Source: Polynucleobacter sp. UK-FUSCHL-C3
GTDB taxonomy: Bacteria > Pseudomonadota > Gammaproteobacteria > Burkholderiales > Burkholderiaceae
Length of the DNA: 64,000 nucleotides
NCBI RefSeq assembly: GCF_040409815.1
Contig: NZ_CP099959.1
Location: 1,674,001 to 1,738,000, forward strand
Direction of reading: 5' to 3'
Shown: positions 53,021 to 62,855 of the stretch, piece after piece
Layout of the letters: every line of letters starts with the position of its first letter
How positions within the stretch are numbered: position 1 is the first letter of the stretch
Made by a program: the position numbers and the translations under genes
The notes under the pieces: model-generated
What the model saw: only the letters and a program-made list of their open reading frames with translations
The model's database searches: none
Told to the model about the DNA's origin: nothing

Positions 53021-54601
53021 ATGATTCGGACCGCCCTACTTTCTGTTTCTGATAAGAATGGCATTGTGGAATTTGCCCAAGCCCTTCATCAACTCGGTGT
53101 GAAATTAATCTCTACGGGCGGTACGGCAAAATTACTTGCTGATAAAGGTCTTCCTGTCACCGAGGTCTCTGCGTTGACTGGCTTTCCTGAGATGCTTGAT
53201 GGTCGTGTTAAGACCCTTCACCCGAAGGTACACGGGGGACTATTGGCACGTCGCGACTCTAAAGAACATATGGCAGCAATACAGGAGCATGGCATCGATA
53301 CTATTGATCTCTTGGTAATCAATCTGTACCCGTTTACTGAAACGATTTCTAAGTCTGAGTGTAGTTTTGATGAGGCGGTTGAGAATATTGATATTGGTGG
53401 CCCAGCTATGCTGCGTGCTGCTGCTAAAAATCATCAAGACGTCACAGTCCTCGTATCACCGGACGACTACTCTTCCGTTCTAGAAGAAATGCGTCGCAAT
53501 CAAAACGCTGTGTCATACACCACCAATCTTGCTTTAGCCAAAAAGGTATTTGCCCATACCGCTCAATATGATGGTGCGATTGCTAATTACCTATCTTCCC
53601 TCAATGAACAGCACAAGCATGCCAAGCGCAGTCCTTATCCACAAACACTTCACCTAGCATTTGAACGAGTCCAAGAAATGCGCTATGGCGAGAATCCGCA
53701 TCAATCAGCCGCTTTCTATCGGGATATCGAAGCACCGGCGGGTAGTCTTGCTCATTACAAGCAGTTACAAGGCAAAGAGCTGTCATTTAATAACATTGCT
53801 GATGCAGATGCTGCCTGGGAGTGCGTAAAGAGTATTAGTGATAGCAAAGCTGCTTGCGTCATTATTAAACACGCCAACCCCTGTGGTGTTGCTATTGCTA
53901 GTACGGCTCTTGAGTCTTATCAAAAGGCTCTTCAGACCGATCCGACCTCTGCATTTGGGGGCATTATTGCCCTTAATCGTGAATGTGACGAGGCCTGTGC
54001 GCAAGCGATTGCCAAGCAATTTGTTGAGGTCTTAATTGCGCCCCACTTTAGCGAGTCTGCAAAAGCTATTTTTGCAAGTAAACAGAATGTTCGTCTACTT
54101 GAAATCCCACTGGGTGAAGGCGTGTCAAGCCTTGCACAATATGATCTGAAGCGCGTTGGCGGTGGTCTTTTGGTGCAATCAAGTGACTCTAAAAATGTTC
54201 TTCCCAGTGAGTTAAAAGTTGTTACAAAACGTCAACCTACCCCCACAGAGCTTACAGATCTGATGTTTGCATGGCGTGTGGCTAAATTTGTTAAATCGAA
54301 TGCGATTGTCTACTGCGCCAATGGCATGACCTTAGGAGTTGGTGCTGGCCAAATGAGTCGTATTGATTCTGCGCGGATTGCCAGCATTAAGGCTGAGCAT
54401 GCTGGTCTTAGCCTGAAAGGCTCTGCTGTTGCGAGTGATGCCTTCTTTCCATTTCGGGATGGTCTGGATGTAGTGGTTGCAGCAGGCGCAAAAAGTGTGA
54501 TCCAGCCCGGGGGCAGTATGCGCGATGAGGAAGTGATTGCTGCTGCAAACGAACATGGTATTGCTATGGTCTTCACTAACACTCGCCATTTCAGGCATTG
54601 A
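53021..54601 (+). CDS. purH: Bifunctional AICAR transformylase/IMP cyclohydrolase
   Basis: This 526-residue enzyme catalyses the last two steps of IMP synthesis. The N-terminal MGS-like cyclohydrolase domain starts with [19 protein letters not shown] and has [11 protein letters not shown] and [18 protein letters not shown]. The C-terminal transformylase domain has [15 protein letters not shown] and KHANPCGVA. Its TGA overlaps the ruvC ATG by one base. Confidence 0.97.
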   Translation: MIRTALLSVSDKNGIVEFAQALHQLGVKLISTGGTAKLLADKGLPVTEVSALTGFPEMLDGRVKTLHPKVHGGLLARRDSKEHMAAIQEHGIDTIDLLVINLYPFTETISKSECSFDEAVENIDIGGPAMLRAAAKNHQDVTVLVSPDDYSSVLEEMRRNQNAVSYTTNLALAKKVFAHTAQYDGAIANYLSSLNEQHKHAKRSPYPQTLHLAFERVQEMRYGENPHQSAAFYRDIEAPAGSLAHYKQLQGKELSFNNIADADAAWECVKSISDSKAACVIIKHANPCGVAIASTALESYQKALQTDPTSAFGGIIALNRECDEACAQAIAKQFVEVLIAPHFSESAKAIFASKQNVRLLEIPLGEGVSSLAQYDLKRVGGGLLVQSSDSKNVLPSELKVVTKRQPTPTELTDLMFAWRVAKFVKSNAIVYCANGMTLGVGAGQMSRIDSARIASIKAEHAGLSLKGSAVASDAFFPFRDGLDVVVAAGAKSVIQPGGSMRDEEVIAAANEHGIAMVFTNTRHFRH

Positions 54602-55104
54602 TGCCGTCCATGCGCTGGCTAGGTATCGATCCAGGTTTGCGCACCACTGGCTTTGGTGTAATTGAACTTGAAGGTCAGCACTTACGCTATATAAGCTCCG
54701 GAATTATTCAAAGTGGTGAGGTAGAGCAAGGTTTGCCAAAACGCCTTGGTATTTTATACAGCGGTGTTCAAGAGGTCTTGCTGACCTATCAACCCGATGC
54801 AGCTGCGATTGAAGAAATCTTCCTTAATGTCAACCCGCGCTCGACCTTGATGCTAGGACAAGCTCGGGGTGCCGTGATTGCAGCCTTGGTCTCAACGGGT
54901 TTACCCGTTTCAGAATACAGTGCACGAGGTGTTAAGCAAGCCATTGTAGGTACTGGTCGAGCAAGCAAACTTCAAATGCAAGAAATGGTCAAACGTCTAC
55001 TCAAACTCAAAAAGAGTCCCTCTCCAGATGCGGCGGATGCCCTAGGGGTTGCCATTTGTGCGGCCCATCATCACCAAGTACATAACAGTCATGCGAAGCG
55101 TTAA
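54601..55104 (+). CDS. ruvC: Holliday junction endonuclease RuvC
   Basis: I choose ATG 54601, which shares its A with the purH TGA, giving 167 residues. A TTG three bases earlier and an ATG three codons later (MRWLGIDPG) are alternatives. The acidic catalytic residues are in [30 protein letters not shown] and [17 protein letters not shown]. RuvC cuts Holliday junctions moved by RuvAB, encoded directly downstream. Confidence 0.95.
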   Translation: MPSMRWLGIDPGLRTTGFGVIELEGQHLRYISSGIIQSGEVEQGLPKRLGILYSGVQEVLLTYQPDAAAIEEIFLNVNPRSTLMLGQARGAVIAALVSTGLPVSEYSARGVKQAIVGTGRASKLQMQEMVKRLLKLKKSPSPDAADALGVAICAAHHHQVHNSHAKR

Positions 55105-55113
55105 GATAGAGGC

Positions 55114-55695
55114 ATGATTGGACGTATTCAAGGCACCTTAATTAGCATCAACGCCCCCAAATTACTCATTGATTGCAATGGGCTTGGTTACGAGGTCGAT
55201 GTGCCAATGAGCACACTGTATCAACTCCCCCCGATTGGACAAAAGCTCACATTGCTGATTCATTTTCATGTACGCGAGGATCTACAACAATTATTTGGCT
55301 TTGCAACGGATGCCGAACGTGATGCCTTTCGATCTCTAATTAAAATTAGTGGTGTAGGTGCGCGAACTGCTTTAGCAGTCTTATCTGGGATGAGCGTTAA
55401 CGAACTGGTCCAAGCGATTACCATTCAGGAGCCTGGGGCGCTTACTCGGGTCCCTGGGATTGGCAAGAAAACGGCTGAGCGCCTCCTGCTTGAGCTAAAG
55501 GGAAAGCTCGCCCCCGACTTAGGTCATGGCCAAAACAAATCTAGCAAACCAGATGTCGCCTCTGAAATTACTCAAGCATTACTGGCGCTTGGATATTCTG
55601 ATAAAGAAGCTCATCTTGCAGTTCGTCAAATTCCGGCTGATGTGAATGTGTCCGAAGGTATTAAGCTAGCACTTAAATCACTTTCTAAGGGCTGA
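55114..55695 (+). CDS. ruvA: Holliday junction helicase subunit RuvA
   Basis: This 193-residue protein has an N-terminal OB fold ([20 protein letters not shown]), paired helix-hairpin-helix motifs ([19 protein letters not shown] and [20 protein letters not shown]) and a C-terminal UBA-like domain that contacts RuvB. It is 9 bases after ruvC and 6 bases before ruvB. Confidence 0.97.
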   Translation: MIGRIQGTLISINAPKLLIDCNGLGYEVDVPMSTLYQLPPIGQKLTLLIHFHVREDLQQLFGFATDAERDAFRSLIKISGVGARTALAVLSGMSVNELVQAITIQEPGALTRVPGIGKKTAERLLLELKGKLAPDLGHGQNKSSKPDVASEITQALLALGYSDKEAHLAVRQIPADVNVSEGIKLALKSLSKG

Positions 55696-55701
55696 TCACA
55701 T

Positions 55702-56763
55702 ATGGCAATTCATACAGATGATCTTGATATCGATGACGGCAATGATCGTATTGTTAGTCCAGGTGCTGGTAATGCAGAAGCGGTCATTGAACGTGCCCTG
55801 AGACCTAAGCAGCTCGATGAGTACGTAGGCCAAAGCAAAGCCCGCGCCCAGCTCGAGATTTTTATTAATGCCACCCGAAATCGTAAAGAGGCGCTAGACC
55901 ACGTTCTGCTTTTTGGTCCGCCAGGTCTTGGTAAAACGACCTTGGCTCATATTATTGCTAAAGAACTTGGTGTCAATCTTCGCCAAACGAGCGGCCCGGT
56001 CTTAGATCGACCTGGTGATCTTGCCGCCCTCTTAACTAACCTCGAAGAGAATGATGTCCTCTTCATTGATGAGATTCATCGTTTATCACCCGTGGTTGAA
56101 GAAATTTTATATCCCGCTCTCGAAGATTACTCCCTCGATATCATGATTGGTGAGGGTCCTGCTGCACGTAGTGTGAAATTAGATCTCAAACCATTTACCC
56201 TAATTGGCGCCACAACACGGGCTGGCATGCTCACCAATCCTCTGCGTGATCGTTTTGGTATTGTCGCCCGCCTTGAGTTTTACTCCACCCCAGAACTAAC
56301 GCAAATTATTGAGCGATCTGCCAAGTTACTCAATGCGCAAATTGATCCTCAGGGCTCTGTCGAGATTGCGAAGCGTGCTCGCGGAACCCCTAGAATCGCT
56401 AATCGTCTCTTACGTCGGGTCAGAGATTATGCAGAGGTCAAAGGTAGTGGCATGATCACTAAAGAAATGGCAGATGCTGCGCTGGCTATGCTTGATGTTG
56501 ATCCGATGGGCTTTGACATCATGGACCGTAAATTACTAGAGGCGATCCTTCATAAGTTCAATGGCGGTCCTGTTGGTATTGATAATTTAGCCGCTGCTAT
56601 TGGTGAAGAACGCGATACGATTGAAGATGTGCTTGAGCCCTTCTTGATCCAACAGGGCTATTTACAACGGACCTCACGCGGTCGAATTGCAACCCGCCAA
56701 AGCTATGAACACTTTGGCCTAAAACCACCTAGTAACTCCGCTAATCTAGATTTGCTGGATTAA
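55702..56763 (+). CDS. ruvB: Holliday junction branch migration ATPase RuvB
   Basis: This 353-residue AAA+ motor has Walker A in [20 protein letters not shown] and Walker B in [16 protein letters not shown]. It also has the sensor [19 protein letters not shown] with its Arg finger, and a winged-helix C terminus ([19 protein letters not shown]). It drives branch migration with RuvA. It is the last gene of the ruv operon; tyrS converges from the other side. No clear intrinsic terminator was identified in the 23-base gap. Confidence 0.97.
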   Translation: MAIHTDDLDIDDGNDRIVSPGAGNAEAVIERALRPKQLDEYVGQSKARAQLEIFINATRNRKEALDHVLLFGPPGLGKTTLAHIIAKELGVNLRQTSGPVLDRPGDLAALLTNLEENDVLFIDEIHRLSPVVEEILYPALEDYSLDIMIGEGPAARSVKLDLKPFTLIGATTRAGMLTNPLRDRFGIVARLEFYSTPELTQIIERSAKLLNAQIDPQGSVEIAKRARGTPRIANRLLRRVRDYAEVKGSGMITKEMADAALAMLDVDPMGFDIMDRKLLEAILHKFNGGPVGIDNLAAAIGEERDTIEDVLEPFLIQQGYLQRTSRGRIATRQSYEHFGLKPPSNSANLDLLD

Positions 56764-56786
56764 TACTGTTTTAATTACTGTGCCGT

Positions 56787-58013
56787 TTAGTCAGTCAGGG
56801 TTACTTTTGCAAAGCGGCGCTTACCGACTTGCACTACATAAGTACCAGCATTGAGCTTTAGGGTCTTGTCAGTAATTACTGTGCCATCAACTCGCACTCC
56901 ACTTTGATCGATATTGCGATTTGCCTCCGAGCTTGAGGGAACTAAATTAGCAGCCTTTAATAAAGCAGCAATGCCAAGTGGGGCGCCACTTAGTTGAAGC
57001 TCAGGAATATCGTCGGGGATGCCGCCCTTGGCTCGATGATTAAAGTCTTCTAGGGCTTTCTCTGCTGCGCCATCTGTATGAAAGCGTGCCACAATCTCTT
57101 GCCCCAAAAGGACCTTGCAGTCTCTAGGATTGCGGCCTGCCGCCACTTCTTGCTTCATTAGATCAATTTCTGCTAGTGGCCTAAACGAGAGCAAGGTGAA
57201 ATAATTCCACATCAAATCATCGGAGATGCTCATGAGTTTTCCAAACATCTCATTGGCGGGCTCATTTATACCAATGTAGTTGCCCTTGGACTTACTCATC
57301 TTCTCGACACCATCCAAACCTACCAAGAGTGGCATTGTCAAAATACATTGAGGCTCTTGGCCATATTCTTTCTGTAACTCACGACCAACTAGTAAGTTAA
57401 ATTTTTGATCGGTTCCACCAAGCTCTAAATCACTATGTAAGGCAACCGAGTCATAGCCCTGCATGAGTGGGTATAAGAACTCATGGACAGAGATAGGGAT
57501 GCCACCGCGATAGCGTTTAGTAAAGTCATCGCGCTCTAACATACGGGCAACCGTATATTTTGCTGCTAGCTGAATCATGCCTCTTGCACCTAGCGGATCG
57601 CACCACTCACTGTTGTACCGAATCTCGGTCTTACTAGGATCTAAAATAGCGCTAGCTTGCTGATAATAGGTTTTAGCGTTTACAGCAATCTCTTCGGCAG
57701 TGAGGGGGGGTCTAGTATTATTTCGGCCAGAGGGGTCACCGATCATGCTGGTAAAGTCGCCGATTAAGAAGATCACAGTGTGACCAAGATCTTGAAGCTG
57801 GCGCAGCTTATTTAATACAACTGTATGTCCCAAATGAATATCTGGCGCTGTAGGATCTAGTCCCAGCTTGATACGCAGGGGCTTGCTGGTGGCTTCACTA
57901 CGGGCTAATTTTTGCAACCAATCCGTTTCGACCAATAGCTCCTCACAGCCACGTTTAGTCACTTCCATGGCATGCAAAACAGATGGGGTTATCGGATAAG
58001 TTTTAGACGTCAT
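56787..58013 (-). CDS. tyrS: Tyrosyl-tRNA synthetase
   Basis: This 408-residue class I synthetase has the HIGH-type motif [19 protein letters not shown] and the KMSKS motif [14 protein letters not shown]. The C-terminal S4-like RNA-binding domain is [14 protein letters not shown]. The pattern fits the TyrRS-II (TyrZ-like) subgroup. ATG start, 46 bases from the divergent anmK gene. Confidence 0.96.
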   Translation of the reverse strand: MTSKTYPITPSVLHAMEVTKRGCEELLVETDWLQKLARSEATSKPLRIKLGLDPTAPDIHLGHTVVLNKLRQLQDLGHTVIFLIGDFTSMIGDPSGRNNTRPPLTAEEIAVNAKTYYQQASAILDPSKTEIRYNSEWCDPLGARGMIQLAAKYTVARMLERDDFTKRYRGGIPISVHEFLYPLMQGYDSVALHSDLELGGTDQKFNLLVGRELQKEYGQEPQCILTMPLLVGLDGVEKMSKSKGNYIGINEPANEMFGKLMSISDDLMWNYFTLLSFRPLAEIDLMKQEVAAGRNPRDCKVLLGQEIVARFHTDGAAEKALEDFNHRAKGGIPDDIPELQLSGAPLGIAALLKAANLVPSSSEANRNIDQSGVRVDGTVITDKTLKLNAGTYVVQVGKRRFAKVTLTD

Positions 58014-58059
58014 ACTATGTTCTGGATTCGGTTAAATTAAGGGTCTAAATATTGTTAAA

Positions 58060-59247
58060 GTGTCATTGTCGCATTGTCGAGAACCTGAGCACCCACCCTT
58101 GAATTCTGCTAATTCATCCCTGTCAAGTAATCTGTATATCGGACTAATGTCTGGTACCAGCTTAGATGGTATCGATGCGGTCTTGGCTGAAATAAATACC
58201 TCAGGTAAAACAAAGCTTTTACAAGCAATTAGCCTCCCATTTGATTTAGCTCTAAAACAAGAATTTTTTGCCCTTCAGCAGGAAACCTCTAATGAGCTCC
58301 ATCGTGAGCATTTGGCTGCAAATAGCTTGGCAGCTGCTTATGCACAAGCCTGTGCAAAACTCTTACGAATTCAGGGTATTGAGGCTAACCATATTTGTGC
58401 TATTGGCGCTCACGGACAAACCCTCAGACACCAACCGCATAGCGAGGTCTTACAGAGCTATACCCACCAAAGCCTTAACCCCGCCCTTCTCGCAGAACTA
58501 ACTGGTATTGATGTAATTGCTAATTTTCGTTTACGGGATATGGCAGCAGGGGGTCAAGGCGCTCCCTTAGTTCCGGTATTTCATCAAGAACAATTTTTTT
58601 CACCCAAGGAAAATCGTGCGGTTCTTAATTTGGGTGGAATAGCCAACCTTACACTCTTATCTAAGGATGGCGGGGTTAGTGGCTTTGATTGCGGCCCGGG
58701 GAATATTCTTCTAGATGCCTGGATTCGGAGAGAGCGAGGCAAGGATTTTGATCAGGATGGTCAATGGGCAAGCTCTGGCCGTCCTGACGACGCGCTTTTG
58801 CTCAGAATGATGAGCGATGCCTTTTTCTCAAAACTTCCCCCAAAAAGCACCGGACGGGATCACTTCAATCTAAATTGGATTCTAAGTCACCTACAGCATG
58901 CCTCTTATTCATCAGAAGATATTCAGGCTACCTTATTGCAATTAACGATTCAGAGCACTCTAAATAGTTTGCAAGCTCATGCCAAAGATACTCAACGCCT
59001 AATTGTGTGTGGCGGTGGCAGTAAAAATATTACCCTAATCGAACTTCTCAAAATTTATGCCCATCAACAACTTCCTGGGCTACTGATTGAGTCTTCTGCG
59101 CAGCATGGTGTTGACCCTCAACTAGTAGAGGGTTTGGCTTTTGCCTGGCTAGCCTGGGCGCACCAAAGAAAACGGCCAGCAAATATGCCAGCCGTTACGG
59201 GTGCAAAAGGTTTACGCGTGCTTGGTGCGTATTACCCAGCTACTTAA
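58060..59247 (+). CDS. anmK: Anhydro-N-acetylmuramic acid kinase
   Basis: This 395-residue ASKHA-fold kinase has [48 protein letters not shown] and [14 protein letters not shown]. It opens the anhydro ring of recycled 1,6-anhydro-MurNAc and phosphorylates it. The start is uncertain: GTG 58060 gives about 25 residues before the family start, and in-frame TTG codons at 58066 and 58099 are shorter choices. Its stop shares TTAA with the convergent erpA. With amgK-murU it points to a complete cell-wall recycling route. Confidence 0.93.
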   Translation: MSLSHCREPEHPPLNSANSSLSSNLYIGLMSGTSLDGIDAVLAEINTSGKTKLLQAISLPFDLALKQEFFALQQETSNELHREHLAANSLAAAYAQACAKLLRIQGIEANHICAIGAHGQTLRHQPHSEVLQSYTHQSLNPALLAELTGIDVIANFRLRDMAAGGQGAPLVPVFHQEQFFSPKENRAVLNLGGIANLTLLSKDGGVSGFDCGPGNILLDAWIRRERGKDFDQDGQWASSGRPDDALLLRMMSDAFFSKLPPKSTGRDHFNLNWILSHLQHASYSSEDIQATLLQLTIQSTLNSLQAHAKDTQRLIVCGGGSKNITLIELLKIYAHQQLPGLLIESSAQHGVDPQLVEGLAFAWLAWAHQRKRPANMPAVTGAKGLRVLGAYYPAT

Positions 59248-59624
59248 GCAGAGAAAGAAGATCCGCAACCGCAGGTTGTGGTTGCGTTGGGATTCTTAAT
59301 CACAAATTGTGAGCCATTGATATCTTCTTTGTAATCAATCTCAGCACCTACTAAATACTGAAAGCTCATGGAGTCCACTAACAAAGTAACACCATTCTTT
59401 TCAAAAGTAGTGTCATCTTCATTGACCGCTTCATCAAAAGTAAAGCCATACTGAAATCCAGAACAGCCTCCGCCTTGCACAAAGACTCGCAACTTCAGAT
59501 CTGTATTACCCTCTTCGGCAATCAAATCAGCAACTTTGGCTGCCGCACTATCGGTAAAGATTAAAGGGGTTGGTGGCTCAGCAAGAGCTGTACTTTCATC
59601 GACTGCTGCATTGGTTTGGCTCAT
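59244..59624 (-). CDS. erpA: Iron-sulfur cluster insertion protein ErpA
   Basis: This 126-residue A-type carrier has the three cluster Cys in [16 protein letters not shown] and [11 protein letters not shown]. Residues 1-20 form a variable N-terminal tail. It delivers 4Fe-4S clusters to target proteins such as isoprenoid enzymes. It lies 80 bases after argC. In related Burkholderiaceae the order rplM-rpsI-argC-erpA is commonly kept. ATG at 59622-59624. Confidence 0.95.
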   Translation of the reverse strand: MSQTNAAVDESTALAEPPTPLIFTDSAAAKVADLIAEEGNTDLKLRVFVQGGGCSGFQYGFTFDEAVNEDDTTFEKNGVTLLVDSMSFQYLVGAEIDYKEDINGSQFVIKNPNATTTCGCGSSFSA

Positions 59625-59704
59625 TTGCTACTCCTGTCAAAATTTCTAATGTAGATCCATTTTAGGCTTTAATTCCCCTGTTTGCACAGGGTGCATAGAA
59701 GCAT

Positions 59705-60763
59705 CTAGGGCAAGAGGGCAATCTGCTCCAAACCCATGTTCTCAGGAAAACCAAACATCAGATTCATGCACTGGACCCCCTGCCCTGAAGCCCCTTTTAC
59801 GAGATTGTCCTCTACCACTAGGATTACTAGGGTATCTCCGCCTCCTGGGCGATGAATCGCTATTTTCATACCATTACTTCCCCGCACGGAGCGAGTTTCT
59901 GGATGGCTACCAGGGGGTAAAACATCTATAAATGGCTCATTGGCATAGAACTGCTCATAAAGGGCCTGGAAATCTATTGAACGCCCCTCCGGCAGAATCC
60001 GTGCATACAGGGTCGAGTGGATCCCCCGAATCATTGGTGTTAAGTGGGGCACGAAGGTCAATGCAAGGTCGTCATGACCGGCGATCGCCTTTAGGCCTTG
60101 CATAATTTCTGGTAAATGACGGTGCCCTTTAACGCCATAGGCCTTGAAGTTATCACTAGCCTCTGAAAGTAATGTGGGGATCTCCGCCTTACGTCCTGCG
60201 CCAGATGTTCCTGATTTACAGTCTGCGATCAAATTTTGAGATTCAACCAATGGATGATTCAAACTATTTTTGGATGAGAGCAGTGGTGCAAAACCTAATT
60301 GCACAGAAGTTGGATAACAACCTGCTAAACCCACCAGACGTGCCTTTTTAATGGCTTCCCGATTTACTTCTGGTAAACCATACACCGCTTCTTTCAAGAT
60401 CTCGGGGCAGGCATGTGGCATACCGTACCATTTCTCAAAGACAGCGGTATCTTGCAAACGAAAATCTGCAGCCAAATCCAGTATCTTTACATTTGCAGCT
60501 AGTAATTCTTTAGCTTGCGCCATTGCCACGCCATGCGGTGTAGCAAAAAAGACCGCATCACATTCGTGTAGATTGGCTTTATCCGGCGTTGTAAATTGCA
60601 AATGAACCCGACCACGTAATGAAGAAAACATCTCGGCGACCGGCGTGCCCGCTTCTGTGCGCGAGGTAATGGAATGCAATTGCACCCTAGGGTGCTGAGC
60701 CAAAAGACGGAGTAGCTCAACACCGGTATAGCCCGTACCTCCAACAATGCCGACCTTAATCAT
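59705..60763 (-). CDS. argC: N-acetyl-gamma-glutamyl-phosphate reductase
   Basis: This enzyme makes N-acetylglutamate semialdehyde in arginine synthesis. It has the NADP motif [19 protein letters not shown] and the catalytic Cys in [16 protein letters not shown] choose ATG 60761-60763 (352 residues) because GGAG lies 6 bases upstream. Another ATG four codons earlier (60773-60775) lacks a ribosome-binding site. The gene follows the rpsI terminator, so it must have its own promoter or rely on read-through. Confidence 0.94.
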   Translation of the reverse strand: MIKVGIVGGTGYTGVELLRLLAQHPRVQLHSITSRTEAGTPVAEMFSSLRGRVHLQFTTPDKANLHECDAVFFATPHGVAMAQAKELLAANVKILDLAADFRLQDTAVFEKWYGMPHACPEILKEAVYGLPEVNREAIKKARLVGLAGCYPTSVQLGFAPLLSSKNSLNHPLVESQNLIADCKSGTSGAGRKAEIPTLLSEASDNFKAYGVKGHRHLPEIMQGLKAIAGHDDLALTFVPHLTPMIRGIHSTLYARILPEGRSIDFQALYEQFYANEPFIDVLPPGSHPETRSVRGSNGMKIAIHRPGGGDTLVILVVEDNLVKGASGQGVQCMNLMFGFPENMGLEQIALLP

Positions 60764-60803
60764 GCTCTTCTCCATTTATTAACGGCGATATAGATTGATT
60801 GTA

Positions 60804-60831
60804 TAAAAAATAAGGGCCGCGTAAGCGGCCC
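60804..60831 (-). terminator. Intrinsic terminator of the rplM-rpsI operon
   Basis: On the minus strand GGGCCGC pairs perfectly with GCGGCCC (60825-60831 with 60814-60820) around a TTAC loop and is followed by TTATTTTTT. It lies 21 bases after the rpsI stop. Confidence 0.9.
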
Positions 60832-60851
60832 CAGGATGCAATTTGGTTTGC

Positions 60852-61244
60852 TTAACGCTTACTAAATTGTTTACGACGGCGAGCACCGTGTAAGCCAACT
60901 TTCTTACGTTCAACTTCACGGGCATCACGAGTTACCAAGCCAGCCTTTGAAAGGGTTGGCTTTAAGGCTGCATCATAGTCAATCAATGCTCGTGTTACGC
61001 CATGACGAACTGCACCTGCTTGACCAGTTTCACCGCCACCACTAACGTTAACTTGAATATCAAAGGTAGTGAGATTACTTGTCAAAGCGAGTGGCTGACG
61101 TGCGATCATGCGGGAGGTCTCACGGGCAAAGTAAGCATCAATTGGCTTACCATTGACAGTAATTTCACCTTTACCGGATTTAATAAAGACGCGTGCAACT
61201 GAACTCTTGCGACGGCCTGTTCCATAGTTCCAATTTCCGTACAT
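60852..61244 (-). CDS. rpsI: 30S ribosomal protein S9
   Basis: This 130-residue protein begins [17 protein letters not shown], has [20 protein letters not shown], and ends in the basic tail [11 protein letters not shown] that reaches the ribosomal P site. It is 9 bases after rplM and ends at a strong terminator. ATG start with a good ribosome-binding site (AAGGAAGCG). Confidence 0.98.
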   Translation of the reverse strand: MYGNWNYGTGRRKSSVARVFIKSGKGEITVNGKPIDAYFARETSRMIARQPLALTSNLTTFDIQVNVSGGGETGQAGAVRHGVTRALIDYDAALKPTLSKAGLVTRDAREVERKKVGLHGARRRKQFSKR

Positions 61245-61253
61245 ATCGCTTCC

Positions 61254-61682
61254 TTAGATCTCTAAAGGTTTTGGCTGTTGAGCCGTATGTGGATGATCTG
61301 CATCGCCATAAACCTTCAGCTTTTTGATCATGGCATAGCCCAGTGGGCCTTTTGGCAACATCCCCTTCACTGCTTTCTCTAAAGCACGTGTTGGAAAACG
61401 GGCTTGCATCTTGTCAAAATTTGTTGAGCTGATGCCGCCTGGATAACCACTATGACGGTAATAAATCTTATTCAATCCCTTAGTGCCCGTTACGCGGAGC
61501 TTGGATGAATTGATGACGACAATGAAATCGCCAGTATCAACGTGTGGGGTAAATTCGGGTTTGTGCTTGCCGCGTAGACGGAGTGCCACTTCACTGGCGA
61601 CACGACCGAGGACTTTGTCCGTAGCGTCAATCACGAACCACTCGCGCTTTACCTCATGCGGTTTTGCGGAAAAGGTCTTCAT
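61254..61682 (-). CDS. rplM: 50S ribosomal protein L13
   Basis: I place the start at ATG 61680-61682, giving the canonical 142 residues beginning [24 protein letters not shown] ten codons earlier is in frame but not needed. Typical motifs are [20 protein letters not shown] and [20 protein letters not shown]. It binds early in 50S assembly. It is the first gene of the rplM-rpsI operon. Confidence 0.98.
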   Translation of the reverse strand: MKTFSAKPHEVKREWFVIDATDKVLGRVASEVALRLRGKHKPEFTPHVDTGDFIVVINSSKLRVTGTKGLNKIYYRHSGYPGGISSTNFDKMQARFPTRALEKAVKGMLPKGPLGYAMIKKLKVYGDADHPHTAQQPKPLEI

Positions 61683-62097
61683 GATTACTTTCAAATTGTT
61701 ATAGTCACACACACTCCAAATCGTTATCGCACTTTGGCTCCGCTTATGTTTGCAGGCTCGCAGATCAGATATCGCATTTGGTAAAACAATTACCGTTGAC
61801 TAATCGATAATTCAGTAAAGCCTTGAATTGTAACCTAAAAAAAACCCGGGAATCAATCCCGGGTTGAAATCCACCTATGTTTGGGTGGAGGAGACATCAG
61901 TAGAATGCAAGCTTGTAAAACGGCCTTTTAAGCCTCAAATCAAACAAACTTGGTATCAATGTGGTTATTTTAAACATCTTGATTGTGCATTGCAAGAAAA
62001 AATTTGGGTTTACCCTAGATGTTATATAAGACCTAAAGGCTATACAAAATCATAACTTATTGATTTATATATTAATATTATTTTTTAAGGAATAATA
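61683..62097. other. Non-coding stretch upstream of rplM
   Basis: It contains the rplM leader and promoter region, a short dyad GGTAA-N5-TTACC near 61780-61796, and a minus-strand terminator at 61836-61865. An AT-rich part of about 200 bases runs up to the second OsmC gene. A plus-strand TTG frame of 63 codons starts inside the terminator hairpin (61864-62055) and is not convincing. No RNA family was recognised. Confidence 0.5.
61836..61865 (-). terminator. Minus-strand intrinsic terminator without a nearby gene
   Basis: On the minus strand AACCCGGGA (61857-61865) pairs perfectly with TCCCGGGTT (61843-61851) around a 5-base loop and is followed by TTTTTTT. The nearest minus-strand gene upstream is rnpB, about 650 bases away, across a plus-strand gene. 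Confidence 0.85.
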
Positions 62098-62520
62098 ATG
62101 GAATGTAAAATTAATTGGCTGGCCTCCTCGGGAATGGCCTTTATGGCAGAGACCGGTACCGGGCATATTCTGAATATGGATGGGGCCCCAGAGGCTGGAG
62201 GCCGCAATCTAGCACCGCGCCCAATGGAATTAATGCTGGCGGGGGCTGGGGGCTGTACAGCCTTCGATGTGGTTTTAATCCTACAGCGCTCCCGCCAGAA
62301 TATCAGCGCCTGTGAGGTGTCCTTGCAAGCCGAGCGAGCAGAAACCGACCCCAAGGTATTCACCAAAATTAATCTACATTTCACGGTTAAGGGAAAAGAT
62401 TTGGACCCCAGCAAAGTTGAGCGTGCCATTAATCTATCGCATGACAAATACTGCTCTGCCACAGCCATGTTAGGGAAGACTGCTGAGATCACTCATAGCT
62501 TTGAAATAGTGCAGAGTTAA
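62098..62520 (+). CDS. OsmC family protein, YhfA-like
   Basis: This 140-residue OsmC-fold protein has LAPRPMELMLAGAGGCTAFDVVLILQ with one Cys and SHDKYCSATAMLGKTAEI with the second, which fits the YhfA subgroup more than OsmC or Ohr. A peroxidatic role is possible but not shown for YhfA. The ATG has AAGG upstream in very AT-rich DNA. Its last 10 bases, including the stop codon, are shared with the P1 stem of convergent rnpB. Confidence 0.88.
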   Translation: MECKINWLASSGMAFMAETGTGHILNMDGAPEAGGRNLAPRPMELMLAGAGGCTAFDVVLILQRSRQNISACEVSLQAERAETDPKVFTKINLHFTVKGKDLDPSKVERAINLSHDKYCSATAMLGKTAEITHSFEIVQS

Positions 62521-62817
62521 CCGATAAGCCGGATTCTGTCGCCCTGATTTGCATCAAGGGGCAATCATTCCTCTAGGCCTTTAGTTACCTAAAAGCTCAA
62601 GCTCCCTACCCGCAGACTCGACGGGCCGCGTCAACATCTGCTTACTTGGGATTGCTCCGGGTGGAGGTTACCGCGTTTCACCGTAACTAAATACGCTCGT
62701 CTCTGTGGCCCTATTCCGCACGTCACCGTGGATGGCTGTTAGCCAACACCCTGCCCTATGGAGTCCGGACTTTCCTCTCCTTTCTTACGAAAGCAGCGAT
62801 TGCCTAGTTAACTCTGC
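62511..62817 (-). ncRNA. rnpB: RNase P RNA (class A)
   Basis: The minus strand contains the universally conserved blocks GAGGAAAGTCCGGACTCC, then ATAGGGCAGGGTG, and near the 3' end GGGCGACAGAATCCGGCTTA. The ends are set by an 11-base perfect P1 stem, GCAGAGTTAAC (62807-62817 read on the minus strand) with GTTAACTCTGC (62511-62521). Length is about 307 bases. The P3 region is short. RNase P RNA cleaves tRNA 5' leaders with protein RnpA. Confidence 0.95.
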
Positions 62818-62823
62818 GCTAAC

Positions 62824-62852
62824 AGTCTAAACGAGTATGATATTTGAGTTAA
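62824..62852 (-). promoter_or_regulatory. Likely sigma-70 promoter of rnpB
   Basis: On the minus strand TTAACT (62847-62852) and TAGACT (62824-62829) are separated by 17 bases. The rnpB 5' end lies about 7 bases downstream, the expected start distance. Each hexamer matches four of six consensus bases. Confidence 0.5.
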
Positions 62853-62855
62853 AAA

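Noticed and set aside
61864..62055. 63-codon plus-strand frame starting with TTG
   Set aside because: It starts inside a terminator hairpin, lacks a ribosome-binding site and matches no family I know.
62085..62492. 135-codon minus-strand frame opposite the second OsmC gene
   Set aside because: The plus-strand frame encodes a clear OsmC-family protein; the opposite frame has no recognisable motif.
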